This document shows positions 35,917 through 47,900 of a stretch of 64,000 bases of DNA, in pieces. Under the pieces are notes generated by a model. It saw nothing but the letters and a program-made list of their open reading frames with translations. It was not told the origin of the DNA and searched no databases. The stretch's first letter is position 1. Each line of letters begins with the position of its first letter. The DNA is from Combretum micranthum (lineage: Eukaryota; Streptophyta; Magnoliopsida; Myrtales; Combretaceae). The position numbers and the translations under genes were made by a program. Where the stretch lies: contig JAMXBD010000814.1 of NCBI GenBank assembly GCA_024138025.1, forward strand, positions 62,001-126,000, in the 5' to 3' direction.

Positions 35917-38900
35917 AAATATTTCTCTCAACTTCTCCCTCTAGCTCTGAATCTCACGTTACCTCCACCACCTCCTAACCTTTCTCAACACCACCAGAAC
36001 GGAACTTTTGAGCTTGGAGACAGATCCATCCAAGTTCCAATGATGTTTATTTCAAGAAGTTTCTTCTTATATCATTTTATATCGTAGATTCCCATAATTA
36101 ACAATCATTAGTTGTACTTGGTTTGAGAAAATTCGAACTGGTCAGGTTTAGATGGGTTTAGAATTTGATCTTTTTTCATGGCAATTGATATTTGTTTATT
36201 AGCTGTCATTATCATTATTATTATTATTGGTTTTGATTATTGGTTTTTATATATGGAATCAAAGGTTTTATGTTTTGTGTTTTATTTTTTGTGGGAACTA
36301 GCGTTATTCAAAAGCTAGTGGAACCTGGATATCATCGAAATGCTAAGAAGTGTAAGGAGATATTTGCAAAAGTGTACAAGTACCACAAGCGACCTAAAGA
36401 AGGTAGAACTGGGAAACAAGATAAGAGGAAGTTCAGAGAAGCAAAAAGGACGAAGCAAATTATGATAAAGTAATTAGATTGTAATGGTTGACATGCTCTA
36501 TTTCGGAAATACAAAAACAAAGCAAAGAGACATATTAATGGGTCTTTGACATATTATCATCATGTGTGTGTATCAATCTAATTTTCAAGTTGAAAACTTT
36601 TTGTGGTTATATCGCTTCATCATCAGAAGAACTAGAAACAAGTTCAATTCTATGATCTTGAAGCCTCCATTGTCTCTCTCCAGACTTGTCCGCTACATGC
36701 AGGATAAGGTTGTCATCTTACTTCATTCTATATTAAAACTAAGATAAATATATTTTTTGCTTTGTTTCTTGAATAATCTAACGTGTTTAATTTCTTGATT
36801 GGGTTAGTTGCAGGAAGACAAAATTGCAGTTGTCATTGGCACTATAACTGATGATATCTGTATCTATGAAGCTCCACACTTGAAAGTCACTGCCTTGTGT
36901 TACGTTCAGTAGGAGGATAGCAGAGGTTGTATAAAACTAATGTCCATTGGTAAAGTGAAAGGATTAAGCCTTCTATATATTGTTAAGCCTAAAAATAGCG
37001 ATTATAAGGTGATGAATGGGTAGCAAGCCTGAGATGAGGCTTGGTTTAGGTTGATGGGCTTTAGAAATTATGATTGCAAGGTAAAATTTATTTTAAAACA
37101 GTATTAATTATCCTTAAAATAAACTAATAATAAAGAAATATAAATATAAATAAAAAATTCCATGTCAGAAGGAAATAAGATAAAAAAATAATAGTATGCC
37201 ACATCTGACACGTTACAATGTGATTGGTCTGTATGTCCACATCAGCACCACAATTAACACCGTTAACGGAGGTACTGGAAATGTACACGAAAAGTTTACT
37301 CAGGTACTAAAATTGAACTTTTCAAAGATCAGATGCTTAATTGAACTTTCGGGCGAAGTTGAGGTATCAAATTTGACATTAACTCTAAATTTAAACAAAA
37401 TTGATAAAGAAGAATAACAGGTAACAAAGATTAAGATGGAAGAGAATTAAAGCTTTAGTTCCATCAATTGAAGCATTGGATAAGGTAACAGCAGATAATT
37501 TTGAAATGACATAATTGCAACTAAAAAGAATGGCTGGTGGTTCCATAACCAGAGATCCATGGGTCAAGAGATGCAAGCTTTATCATAAACCTATTCATGT
37601 TACAGGAAGCTCTTAGTGGACCCTAATGCAACTAAAAAATGGCTACGAGCCTATGAGTCCCCAACTTGGAGGGGTCTAATAGAATACGCATGTGTGTGTG
37701 TGTGGAGGGAGTATGAAATAGCGTGTGGTCCTGTCTTTTATATTATGATAAGAGTACACATTTGACACGTTGCTTGAGCGGAAAGAGAAAAGGATGTGGG
37801 ATGTTTAAGCATGGGAATGTAAGGTATATGCACACACATACTTTGTCAGAAAAAGAAAGTTCTAATACAGTATGTCAAGGGGGCTTGATATGTGTGGCCA
37901 TGTATTCTTCTTTTTGCACTACTACTCTGATAAATGCATCCAATTTCTTTTGTTCTTCTTACATTTTTGACATATCACCATTATCAGAATAACCAAGACA
38001 GAGACAGGGTCAACTGTAATCCAACTTGGACATTGGAACTTACACACTACTCTAGTAATGGTGACTGCAGGACTAACAGGATTAGTCTCAATTTGTGACT
38101 TTCTGCCTTATTCAAATATCAAAGTTTAAACCATACAACAAGCATGAACATGTCCAATAGTAACACGATATGTGACATATCATCACTCTGGCCCCTGTCA
38201 TGCTAATGTCTTTAACCATCTCAACATCAGAAAGTGCGAGTCATTTTGTTACCTCAATGACATCCACATGATTTAATATGCTTAAAAAAGTTGTCCAACT
38301 TCCATTTGCAAGATTGCTAAATCTAAAAGTGGTTCTGTGAACAGATAAAGCAATCAAAACACTTTACAATGGTGATACAGAAGCAATGCACCATAGGGGA
38401 ATCTGTTAGACAGGACTGAGCTAAAGACAAGGGTGTAGTAAGATAGTAACAAGATCCCCTGTTCTGGATGTGATTATTGGGGATTTCAAACATCAGGGTT
38501 CCAAAGAAAAGACCAATGTGACAGTGAAGATGCCTATCCATGTCCTCAAACTCCGTTACCATGTGAAATTAGAAACCATGAAGTTTAGCTTCACAGCCAA
38601 TTGGTTTTAAAGTTAGTAAGTTTGGCATGGCAAAGGCATTTACAGTTATTACTCAACGTACCCTTTGCATGTGGGCTAAGACTTTAACCAAAAAAATTAA
38701 TGGGGAGACTAGATTAAATGGGGAGAAATGACTGTATAGAAGCTCTTACCCTAATACTATGTTAGATTTAGGTCGTCAACCATATGATCAAAAAACTGAC
38801 GATGTGTGCTTTTAGAATTATTTTTCAACACTTTTTCACCTGTTGGCTTTAACTTTGAATAAAGCCCATGTGAAAAAGGAATAAAATGTATATTTTTTAT

Positions 38901-41900
38901 ATATTCTTAATAAAACATTTACACAATACATAGGTATTTATATACGTACAAGAGGTATAACTCTACCAACTCTACCTACCAACTCTACCTACTTTACATA
39001 CAACTCTACACTCCCCCTCAAGCTGGAGCATACAAATCATATGCACCAAGCTTGTTACAAATATATTCAATACGAGAACCTCTTAAAGATTTAGTCAATA
39101 TATCTGCAAACTGATTATTTGAATTAACATAACTAGTGAAGATGCAACCAGATAAGATCTTTTCTCGGATGAAGTGACAATCAATCTCTATATGCTTAGT
39201 TCTCTCATGAAAAACTGGATTGGAAGCTATATGTAATGCAGCCTGGTTATCACAAATTAGCTCCATTTGTGAAGTTTCACAAAATTTTAACTCCTCAAGC
39301 AACTGTTTCAACCAAATCAATTCACAAGTTGCCAAAGCCATGGCACGATATTCTGCTTCTGCACTTGATCTAGCAACAACATCTTGTTTCTTACTTTTCC
39401 AAGATACCAGGTTGCCTCCAACAAGAATACAATACCCAGATGTAGATCGTCTATCAGATGGAGAACCTGCCCAATCAGCATCAGAATATCCAACCACTTT
39501 AGAGTGACCATGATCCTCATATAGTAAACCTTTACCAGGAGCATTTTTCATATATCTAAGAATTCTGATCACTGCATTCCAATGACTAGTGCAAGGAGAC
39601 TGAAGAAACTGACTGACAACACTAACTGCAAAACATATATCAGGTCGAGTAATAGTAAGATAATTGAGTCTTCCAACCAAACGACGATATCTCCCTGGAT
39701 CTTCAAAAGGCTCCCCCTGTCCTGGTGACAACTTCACATTGGGATCCATAGGAGAATCCACAGGCTTGCAATTAAGCATCCCTGTTTCTTCCAGTATATC
39801 TAAGACATATTTTCTTTGAGAGAGGACTATACCAGAACTGGATTGAGCAACTTCTATGCCAAGAAAGTATCTTAACAAGCCAAGATCCTTAGTTTGAAAA
39901 TGTTTGAAAAGATGTGCCTTCAATTGAGTAATACCATGCTGATCATTACCAGTTATGACAATATCATCTACATACACTATTAAGTATATGCATTTTCCTT
40001 CAGATGTGTGCTTATAGAAAACTGAGTGATCAGATGTACTACGAATCATTCCAAACTCCATTACAACAGTACTGAACCGACTAAACCAGGCACGTGGAGA
40101 TTGTTTCAAACCATAAAGTGAACGGCGAAGTTTACATACCAGATTAGACTCCCCCTGAGCAACAAAGCCAGGCGGTTGCTCCATATAAATCTCCTCCTGG
40201 AGTTCACCATGAAGAAAAGCATTCTTAATATCCAATTGGTACAAGGGCCAATGGCGCATAGCTGCAATGGAGATAAACAAACGAACAGAGGACATCTTAG
40301 CAACCGGAGAGAATGTGTCACCATAGTCCAAACCATACACCTGAGTATAACCCTTGGCAACCAACCGAGCTTTGAGCCGATCAACTTTACCATCAGGACC
40401 GACCTTAATAGAATAAACCCATCGACATCCAACAAGAGACTTACCGGGAGGCAAAGGAACTAAATCCCAAGTACCATTGGCATGTAAAGCAGTCATCTCA
40501 TCTACCATTGCCTGGGTCCACCCTGGATCTGAAAGAGCCTCACTCACATTCTTAGGAACAGAAATGGAAGATAGAGATGAAACAACGGTACAATAAGATG
40601 GAGATAACCGATGATAGCTAAGACAATTATAAAGTGGGTGAGGATTACGAGTAGTACGGTTACCTTTTCTGATGGCAAGAGGAAGATCGTTGTCCGGTAG
40701 GTCCTCAGTAGGTGGAGACGTTGGAATAGAAGATGAGTCAACAGGAGCCTCTGAAACAGGTGGGATATCTGATGTAGGAGAGCGTCGAGAGCGTCGATGG
40801 TAAACCTGAAATGGTGGAGGGGAAGGAATAGACTCAGAGACAACGGGAATAGACTCAGGAAGAACTAACTGAGAGGGAATAGGTAAAACCTCCGACAAAG
40901 GAGTCTCAGATGAAGAGATGGAATAAAAAGAAGATGATTCAAAAAATGTTACATCAGGGGACAAATAATAACGACGAGTAGTGGGTGAATAACACTTGTA
41001 ACCTTTTTGATGTTTGGAGTAACCAAGGAAAACAGCCTTAATAGAACGCGCTGATAACTTATCCTGACCAGGAGCCATATTGTGAACAAAACATGTACAA
41101 CCAAAAACACGTAGAGGAAGCACATACAAAGGTTGATCTGGAAATAAGATCGTGTGAGGAATTTTGTGCTGAAGAACAGATGAGGGCATTCTATTAATGA
41201 GATAACAAGCAGTGAGAACAGCATCAGCCCAAAAACGAATAGGCACATGGTGATGTAAAAGAAGTGTGCGAGCAGTTTCAATGAGATGCCTATTTTTACG
41301 CTCAGCAACTCCATTCTGTTGAGGTGTGTAAGCACAAGAGGACTGATGTAAAATGCCATGAGAAGATAGAAACTCAGTAAATTGAGCAGAAAAGTATTCA
41401 GGAGCATTATCACTGCGCAAAATTTGTATAGAAGCATTGAATTGTGTTTTAAGTTCAGCACAAAATGATTCAAAAATTGAAAATATCTCAGAACGACTTT
41501 TCATTAAATATAACCAAGTACAGCGCGAATAGTCATCAATAAAAGTAACAAAGTATTGATGACCCAAAACAGACACGACTCGACTAGGACCCCAAATATC
41601 AGAATGAACTACAGCAAAAGGAGAGGTAGCCCGATTATTGACCCTCTTAGGAAACGAAGTTCTAGACTGTTTCCCAAGTTGACAAGACTCACAATCCAAA
41701 GAAGACAATTGAGAAAAATGAGGAACCATCTTCTGAAATTTTGAGAGACTGGGATGACCCAAACGATTGTGGAGAAGAGTTGGAGAGACTGTAGCAGAAC
41801 ATGCCAGATGAGAAGCCGAAGGGTTGGTGAGGTAGTAAAGCCCCTGTGACTCACATCCTGTGCCAATCGTCTGTCCCGTACTGAGATCCTGAAAAACAAC

Positions 41901-44900
41901 AGAATGAGGATCAAATTTAATAGAGCAGTTTAGAGCACGGGTGACTTTACTAACAGAGATAAGATTAAACGGACAATGTGGAATGTAAAGAACATGTTTC
42001 AAAGGCACAGATGGTAAGGGTTGTGCACTTCCCACAGCTTCAGGTACTGCATGTGAACCATTTGCTACAGTAACAGAAGATAATGGTGTAGACTTTAAGA
42101 AATGAGAAAACAAATGAGGATTACCAGAAATGTGTTCAGAAGCACCAGAATCAATCACCCATGGACCTAAAGTAGAAGACTGAGTGAGACATGCAACAGA
42201 ATTACCAGTGTGAGCAAAGGAAGCAGGAGAAGATGAAGACTGCTGTGAAGCCTGATACTGTAAATAATTCTCAAGATCAGCTCCAGTGAGAAGTAGAGAT
42301 TCAGGATGTTGTGCAGTCGAAGAGGCAGGATTGGTCTGAATGATATTAGCTCGTGGAGGACGTCCATGCAATTTGAAACATTTTTCCCTGGTATGACCCC
42401 AACGATGGCAATAGGTACACCTAGGACGAGTTCCCTTAACACTCCCACGATCTTCACCTGGTCCTTCTCTGTTAGTCATGTGATTTTGAGAAGTACTTTG
42501 AGAAACTAGAGCTGAATTATCCGGAGAAGAAAAACCAGGTAGAGGTGCATTAGGAATTGATGAGGTACGAAGAAGTCGAGAGAAAACTTCATCCATAGAT
42601 GGAATCGTAGGACTAGCCAATATCTGATCACGAATGGAAGTAAGATCAGGACCAAGTGTAGCAAGGATGCAAACCATGAAAAATTTGTCTCTTTGAGCTA
42701 AATCATCTTGGAGAGACTGACCGGGAGGAAGTAAAGAATTGTACTCAGCTTTTAGAGATGCCCATCTGCCAAGAAAATCAGTAATTGACATACCTGTTTG
42801 TCTCAGATTAAGCAGATTAGATATAACTGAGTACAAACGCTGAATATCATTTGTATAAAGTCTCTTTGCCTGAGTCCAAACATCATAGCAAGTTGAGTAA
42901 TGGCTGTAAATTGGATGAAGAGATGGATCGATGGACTGCCACAAAAGACTTAGCAAAAGAGCATCAACTCTTATCCATTGATCATTATCCTTCTTCGGAT
43001 CCTTCGTTACATCATCCAATGTAGTGGTCAAATGGTCTTGTAAACCTTGACCGATGCACCATAAGTTCACAGCTTTAGACCAAGATATGTAATTTGAATT
43101 TCCCAGCAATTTCTCAGTTGCAATGGCAGGAGATGGAGATAAGACACTTGAAAAAGGAGTAGTTTTCAAGGGAGAAGAATCAGCAGCCATGGAGAATAAC
43201 CTGGAGAAAGGAAAAACCAACAGCAAACGGCAGCGGATGGCGGTGAACAGTGGTACGGGGGGGGAACAGTGCGGATGAACAGTAACGGCGTGAACAGTGC
43301 ACGATGAACAGTACCCCGTGAACAGTGCTCTCGGTGAACAGTACGGCGATGATCAGTGCGCGTGAACAGCGATGAACAGTCGCGTGAACAGTGACGCGAT
43401 GAACAGTGCGCGCGTTTCCGGAGGTGAGCTTCCTGGGCTTGGTCGTCGGAGAAGAGAGGAACACGACGACGGAATCAAATGTGAAATTCAACACCAGGAA
43501 GAAAAGATCCAGACACGAACAGCAGCGAAAATTAGGGTTTTTTTTTTTTTTTTTTTTTTTTTTGTAAATTTGTGAAAATTAGGGTTTATGTTTAGGGTTT
43601 GTGTTTAGGCTCTGATACCATGTGAAAAAGGAATAAAATGTATTTTTTATATATTCTTAATAAAACATTTACACAATACATAGGTATTTATATACGTACA
43701 AGAGGTATAACTCTACCAACTCTACCTACCAACTCTACCTACCAACTCTACCTACTTTACATACAACTCTACAGCCCATAAAGTGGATTAACGGGGGTGA
43801 AATGACTAAAGCATTAAGCAATAGTTTGAACTTATGACCCCTCTTCCCCTTTTCTGTATTTAATTATTAGTCCCTAAATTTAATTATCTTACTAGTCACT
43901 GTACCTCCTCCTACTGATATAAAAAGTTACAACTACATATAAGATAATTATGAATACTTTGAGCTGTATTCCCTGATGATACAGGGATAGGGACACTGCT
44001 GGAACACATTACACAGCGATATAGATTATACAAGGATTGAGCACATCAAGCAGTATATATAGAATGAAAATATATGATACGATATTATATTATGTCAATG
44101 CACTTCTATGCCACTACTTCACATTCACACTTAACACAGCTGCAAAATATAAATTTTTGTCTTTAATATAAGTTAACCTTGCTAAATTAAACCTGCAAAT
44201 AATGAATAGTAAATCTTTTTTTTGGATAAAGTCAATGGGTTTCATTAATAAAAATAATTACAAAAGGGACCTATACAAAAACACTATAGGACTCACAAGA
44301 GACCTAAAATCTCGAGCATATCACCATAAAAAATAAAAGGGTGTTAGGATCGAGATAACTAAGAATCACTTTAGCTACTTCATTAGTTGTTTCAGAACTG
44401 ATGTCTATTCTTTTCTGATTTCTTTCCCTCCAAACAAAATAGATAACCAAGCTAATGATGACTTTCCAAAAAGATTTAATCGGGACCCAACAAATTTAAA
44501 AAGATCCTCTATGATATCGGCATCCAAAACAGAGATACTGCTAACTGGGTTTCCTCCCTCAAGCTCTTCCAAATTTTATGAACGAAGGCACACTAAATGA
44601 AAAGGTGGTTATGAGACTCCCTCTTCAGAGCAAAGCAAACAACAATTTTGGGAAATAATACCCCACAAAACAAGCTTGTCCATAGTCAAGAGCTTTTGTT
44701 GTACTTCTAACCACATAATAAAGGAATGTATAGGGGCTATTTTTTGAACTATACAAAGCTACTCCATGACACCTTTGCTCCTTGGCCTCGAATGGGAATT
44801 GTAGGCCTCTTTGATTGAAAGTTGTCTAGAGGGATTATCTTTCCATACCATTCTATCTTGATAATGTATATTCGGCCACGATCCACTTCCAGCTTCCAAT

Positions 44901-47900
44901 TTGATCCTCTCCCCAATTTCCCCTATAACCCAATCCCATCCATCATTATTGATGATACAACAAAGGCGTGCTTCTTTAGGGAATCCAAAAAAGTAGGCTA
45001 CTCTTTCCCCAACCAATCCACTAAAGCTTCTTTCGGGTGCCATTCATCATACCAAAGAGAGACAATATTACTATTACCCACTTCCCATTTGAAAAGATTG
45101 CGGCAAGAGGTTTAAGCTGTAACAATTTCTTCCAAGACCAATAAGTTATTGAGGGCACTTTCATTGACCAAAAGTTCTTACCTTTAATAAGTTCGAAACA
45201 AGCCCAGCATGGCCAAAGAGAATCACCAGTATCCAAACAAAGGTACCATAAATGTTTGAGTTAAGCCGCCTCCTTCTACAGAATCAAGTCAGGAATGCCA
45301 AGTCCGCGTTGATTCTTAGGTTTACATAACATAGCCCAACCTACCTTAGACCTTACTTTCTTTTGATTACTTCCATTCCACAAAAAACACTTCATCTTCG
45401 AAGTCGGATCCTTTAGGATGCATTTAGGGAGGGTGAAAATAGAAGACCAATAAACTCAGACAGAAAAAAGCACAATTTTCACCAGTTGAAGGCAGCCCAC
45501 ATAAGAGAGATTTTTACTTGTCTAGTGATTGGTGCACTTATTAAATCTTTCCACTAAAAATTGACAAGTAGATTTGTTATGTTTTGCAAATGAAAGAGGA
45601 ACTCCTAAGTATTTAACAGGTAGATCACCCAACTAAAATCCTAAAGTCTGACTTGGAACCACCTATTCTTGTTGAGACAAACTACTAAGAAAGCCATGAC
45701 TTTTTCCTTAGCTTGCCATAAGACCTGAAAATTCAAGGAATTCCTTCAAAGCCTCTTCAATAAAAGAGATAGAGCCTATATCCCCTATAGAAAAGATCAT
45801 ACTCATCTGCAAAGCAAAGGTGATTAAGCCTTTCTTTCCAACATCTCCAATGATATGAGAATCCACTCTTCTTTCCTGCATCTCGTATTATACATGAGAA
45901 AACTTTTATCACCTCCTTTTCATGAGCCTTGTGAGCTAAGGAAAAAACCTACTAATTCTTCATTAATATTGATAGAGAACTTAGCGGTTGTAACACACTA
46001 CATGATCCATGTGATAAATTGTGGAGAGAACTCCATAATTTTCAAAATTTGTTCTAAGAAACTCCACGTACATTATTATGTGCCTTCATAGTATCTACTT
46101 TAATAGTATATCTAGGTCCCAAATTTTCCTTATGATAGTCCTTGAGAAACTCCTGTGCCACAAAGATGTTCTCTACAATCCTATAGCCCTTGAAAGCCAT
46201 TTGCTCTTTTCTCACAAGATAAGGGAGTACCACTTTTAACTTCTCTTCTAAGGTCTTGGAAATACACTTGCATATTACATTGCAACAAGAAATAGGCCTA
46301 AAACTCCATAAATTTGTAGGATTATCCACCTTGAGGATAAGGAAGATAGTAGTAGAGTTTATGGCCTTCGGTAACTTACCTGTAGCAAAGAAATCCTTAA
46401 CAGTTGTAAAAAAATCCTTACCAATTATGTCCTAAGCTAAACGGAAGAAGTTAGCATTGTAACCATCCGGTCCACACGCTTTATATTGAGCCATAGAGAA
46501 GAGAGTAGATTTGATTTCATCATCTAATACTGGTTTTACAAAGTTCCCCCAATTCGTTCTACACACCTTTTTGGAAATGAGATACACTAATCTTTAAGAG
46601 TTAAGATTAGAAGTTGATGGCTTCCTAAAAAGCTCCATAAAATGATTAACCACCAAGTCCTTCATTTCAATCTCTGAAGATATCCGCTGTCCACTATTAT
46701 CAGTAATAGAATCGATAGTGTTTCTATGATTTCTTTGCTTTAGGCACCTGAAAAAGAAGCTTGTATTGCGATCACCAAACTTGAGCCATGTTGCTCTGGA
46801 CTTCTGCTGCACTAGGAAGATAGTATTTTTTTAAAAGCATTTTATCATTGTTCCAATTAGAGGTGTGCAAAAAAACCGATGAAACTGAAAAACCGAACCG
46901 AAACCGGAAAACCAATTAGAAAAATATGGTTTACGGATCCGTTGGTTTCAGTTTAGGATTACAGTTTTTATTTATTATTTTTTTTTTCAAATTTCGGTTT
47001 CAGTTTAGGTTTAGGTTTCGATTTATAACCAAAAAAAAAAAAAAAGAGAACGGTTAATGATTAACCATTTTAATATTAATAAATATATTATATATATAAC
47101 TTACATATACATATAATTATTTTTTAAACATATATAAACATATAATTTATAAATGTTAATGTCCCTTGAATTTTTATTAAAGTACCATGTTTTGTTCTAT
47201 ATTTAATAGGAGTTAATATGATAATTGATTTGGTTTGATTTTGTTGACGATGATTCACCCAAATGCTTGTTTTTCCCCTTTCCTTAATTTGATTTTTGTT
47301 TTTTTTATTTTAGCAATTATAATATATATAATAATTTAAAGAAAAACTCTATGATAAAGACTAAAGAAATAAAGTTTCTTGAAACTATCAATTTGATTTG
47401 TTGAAACCATTACTTTAAATGGTTAAAAAACACAAACCAAAAAAATTAATTAAAAAACGATTAATCGTTAAGGGGGTTAACCGTTTATAATGGACTGGTT
47501 TAGCATTGGGATATTAAAAATTTGATCATTATGGTTAGGTTCGAAAAATAGAGCCAATAAACACCCCTAGTTCCGATTTGCCACACTACGATTAGAGTGA
47601 TTAGACTCCTGACAATCATGGAGACAAATCCTAGCCTCAAAGTCCTTTGCTGAATATCAGAATACTCTTTCTTATTAAGAAGCTTGAGTTCCTTCTCTAA
47701 CAATTTCAGTTTAGAAACAACCTCCGACATAGGACTCCCAACAATACCTACATTCCATACTCTTTGAATGGTATATAAAAAATTCGAATGTTTAGCCCAA
47801 AAATTAAAGAACTTGAAGAAGGACTTACGGATTGCCCTATCGAGATTCAAACGAATGATAATGAGGCGATGATTCGACAAACCCGGGCTAAGGATTTGAG

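Larger units (their letters stand above)
35389..37385. mobile_element. Pack-MULE (1,997 bp) carrying two host-gene fragments
   Basis: The ends GGGTTAATGTCAAATTTGG (left) and its inverse ending GACATTAACTC (right) extend as terminal inverted repeats for at least 200 bp (35389-~35640 and ~37150-37385). A perfect 9-bp target duplication TAAATTTAA lies at 35380-35388 and 37386-37394, the Mutator hallmark. There is no transposase. Between the repeats lie a CT-rich leader with a (CT)n run at about 35,885-35,914, a GT-2 trihelix-like fragment and a ribosomal protein L18 fragment, both in plus orientation. It sits in the PSAT1-like intron, antisense to that gene. Confidence 0.85.
38869..43773 (-). 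mobile_element. Copia 1: intact Ty1/copia retrotransposon (4,905 bp)
   Basis: LTRs lie at 38869-39010 (142 bp) and 43621-43773 (153 bp). They start TGTGAAAAAGG, end CTCTACA, and are flanked by the 5-bp duplication GCCCA (38864-38868 and 43774-43778). The primer-binding site TGGTATCAGAGCC (initiator tRNA-Met type) and the polypurine tract are both present. One uninterrupted gag-pol frame fills the interior. The LTRs differ only by one copy of an 11-12-bp CTACCAACT repeat unit and a 2-base indel, so insertion is recent. It lies in the same orientation as the host gene, in its 22-kb intron. Confidence 0.93.

Noticed and set aside
36240..36473. A free-standing small gene of 77 codons with trihelix similarity
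   Set aside because: It is bounded by Pack-MULE inverted repeats and carries only the end of the domain; best explained as a captured fragment.
39220..42509. Many 60-175-codon frames on both strands inside copia 1
   Set aside because: Shadows of the 1,402-codon Gag-Pol frame.
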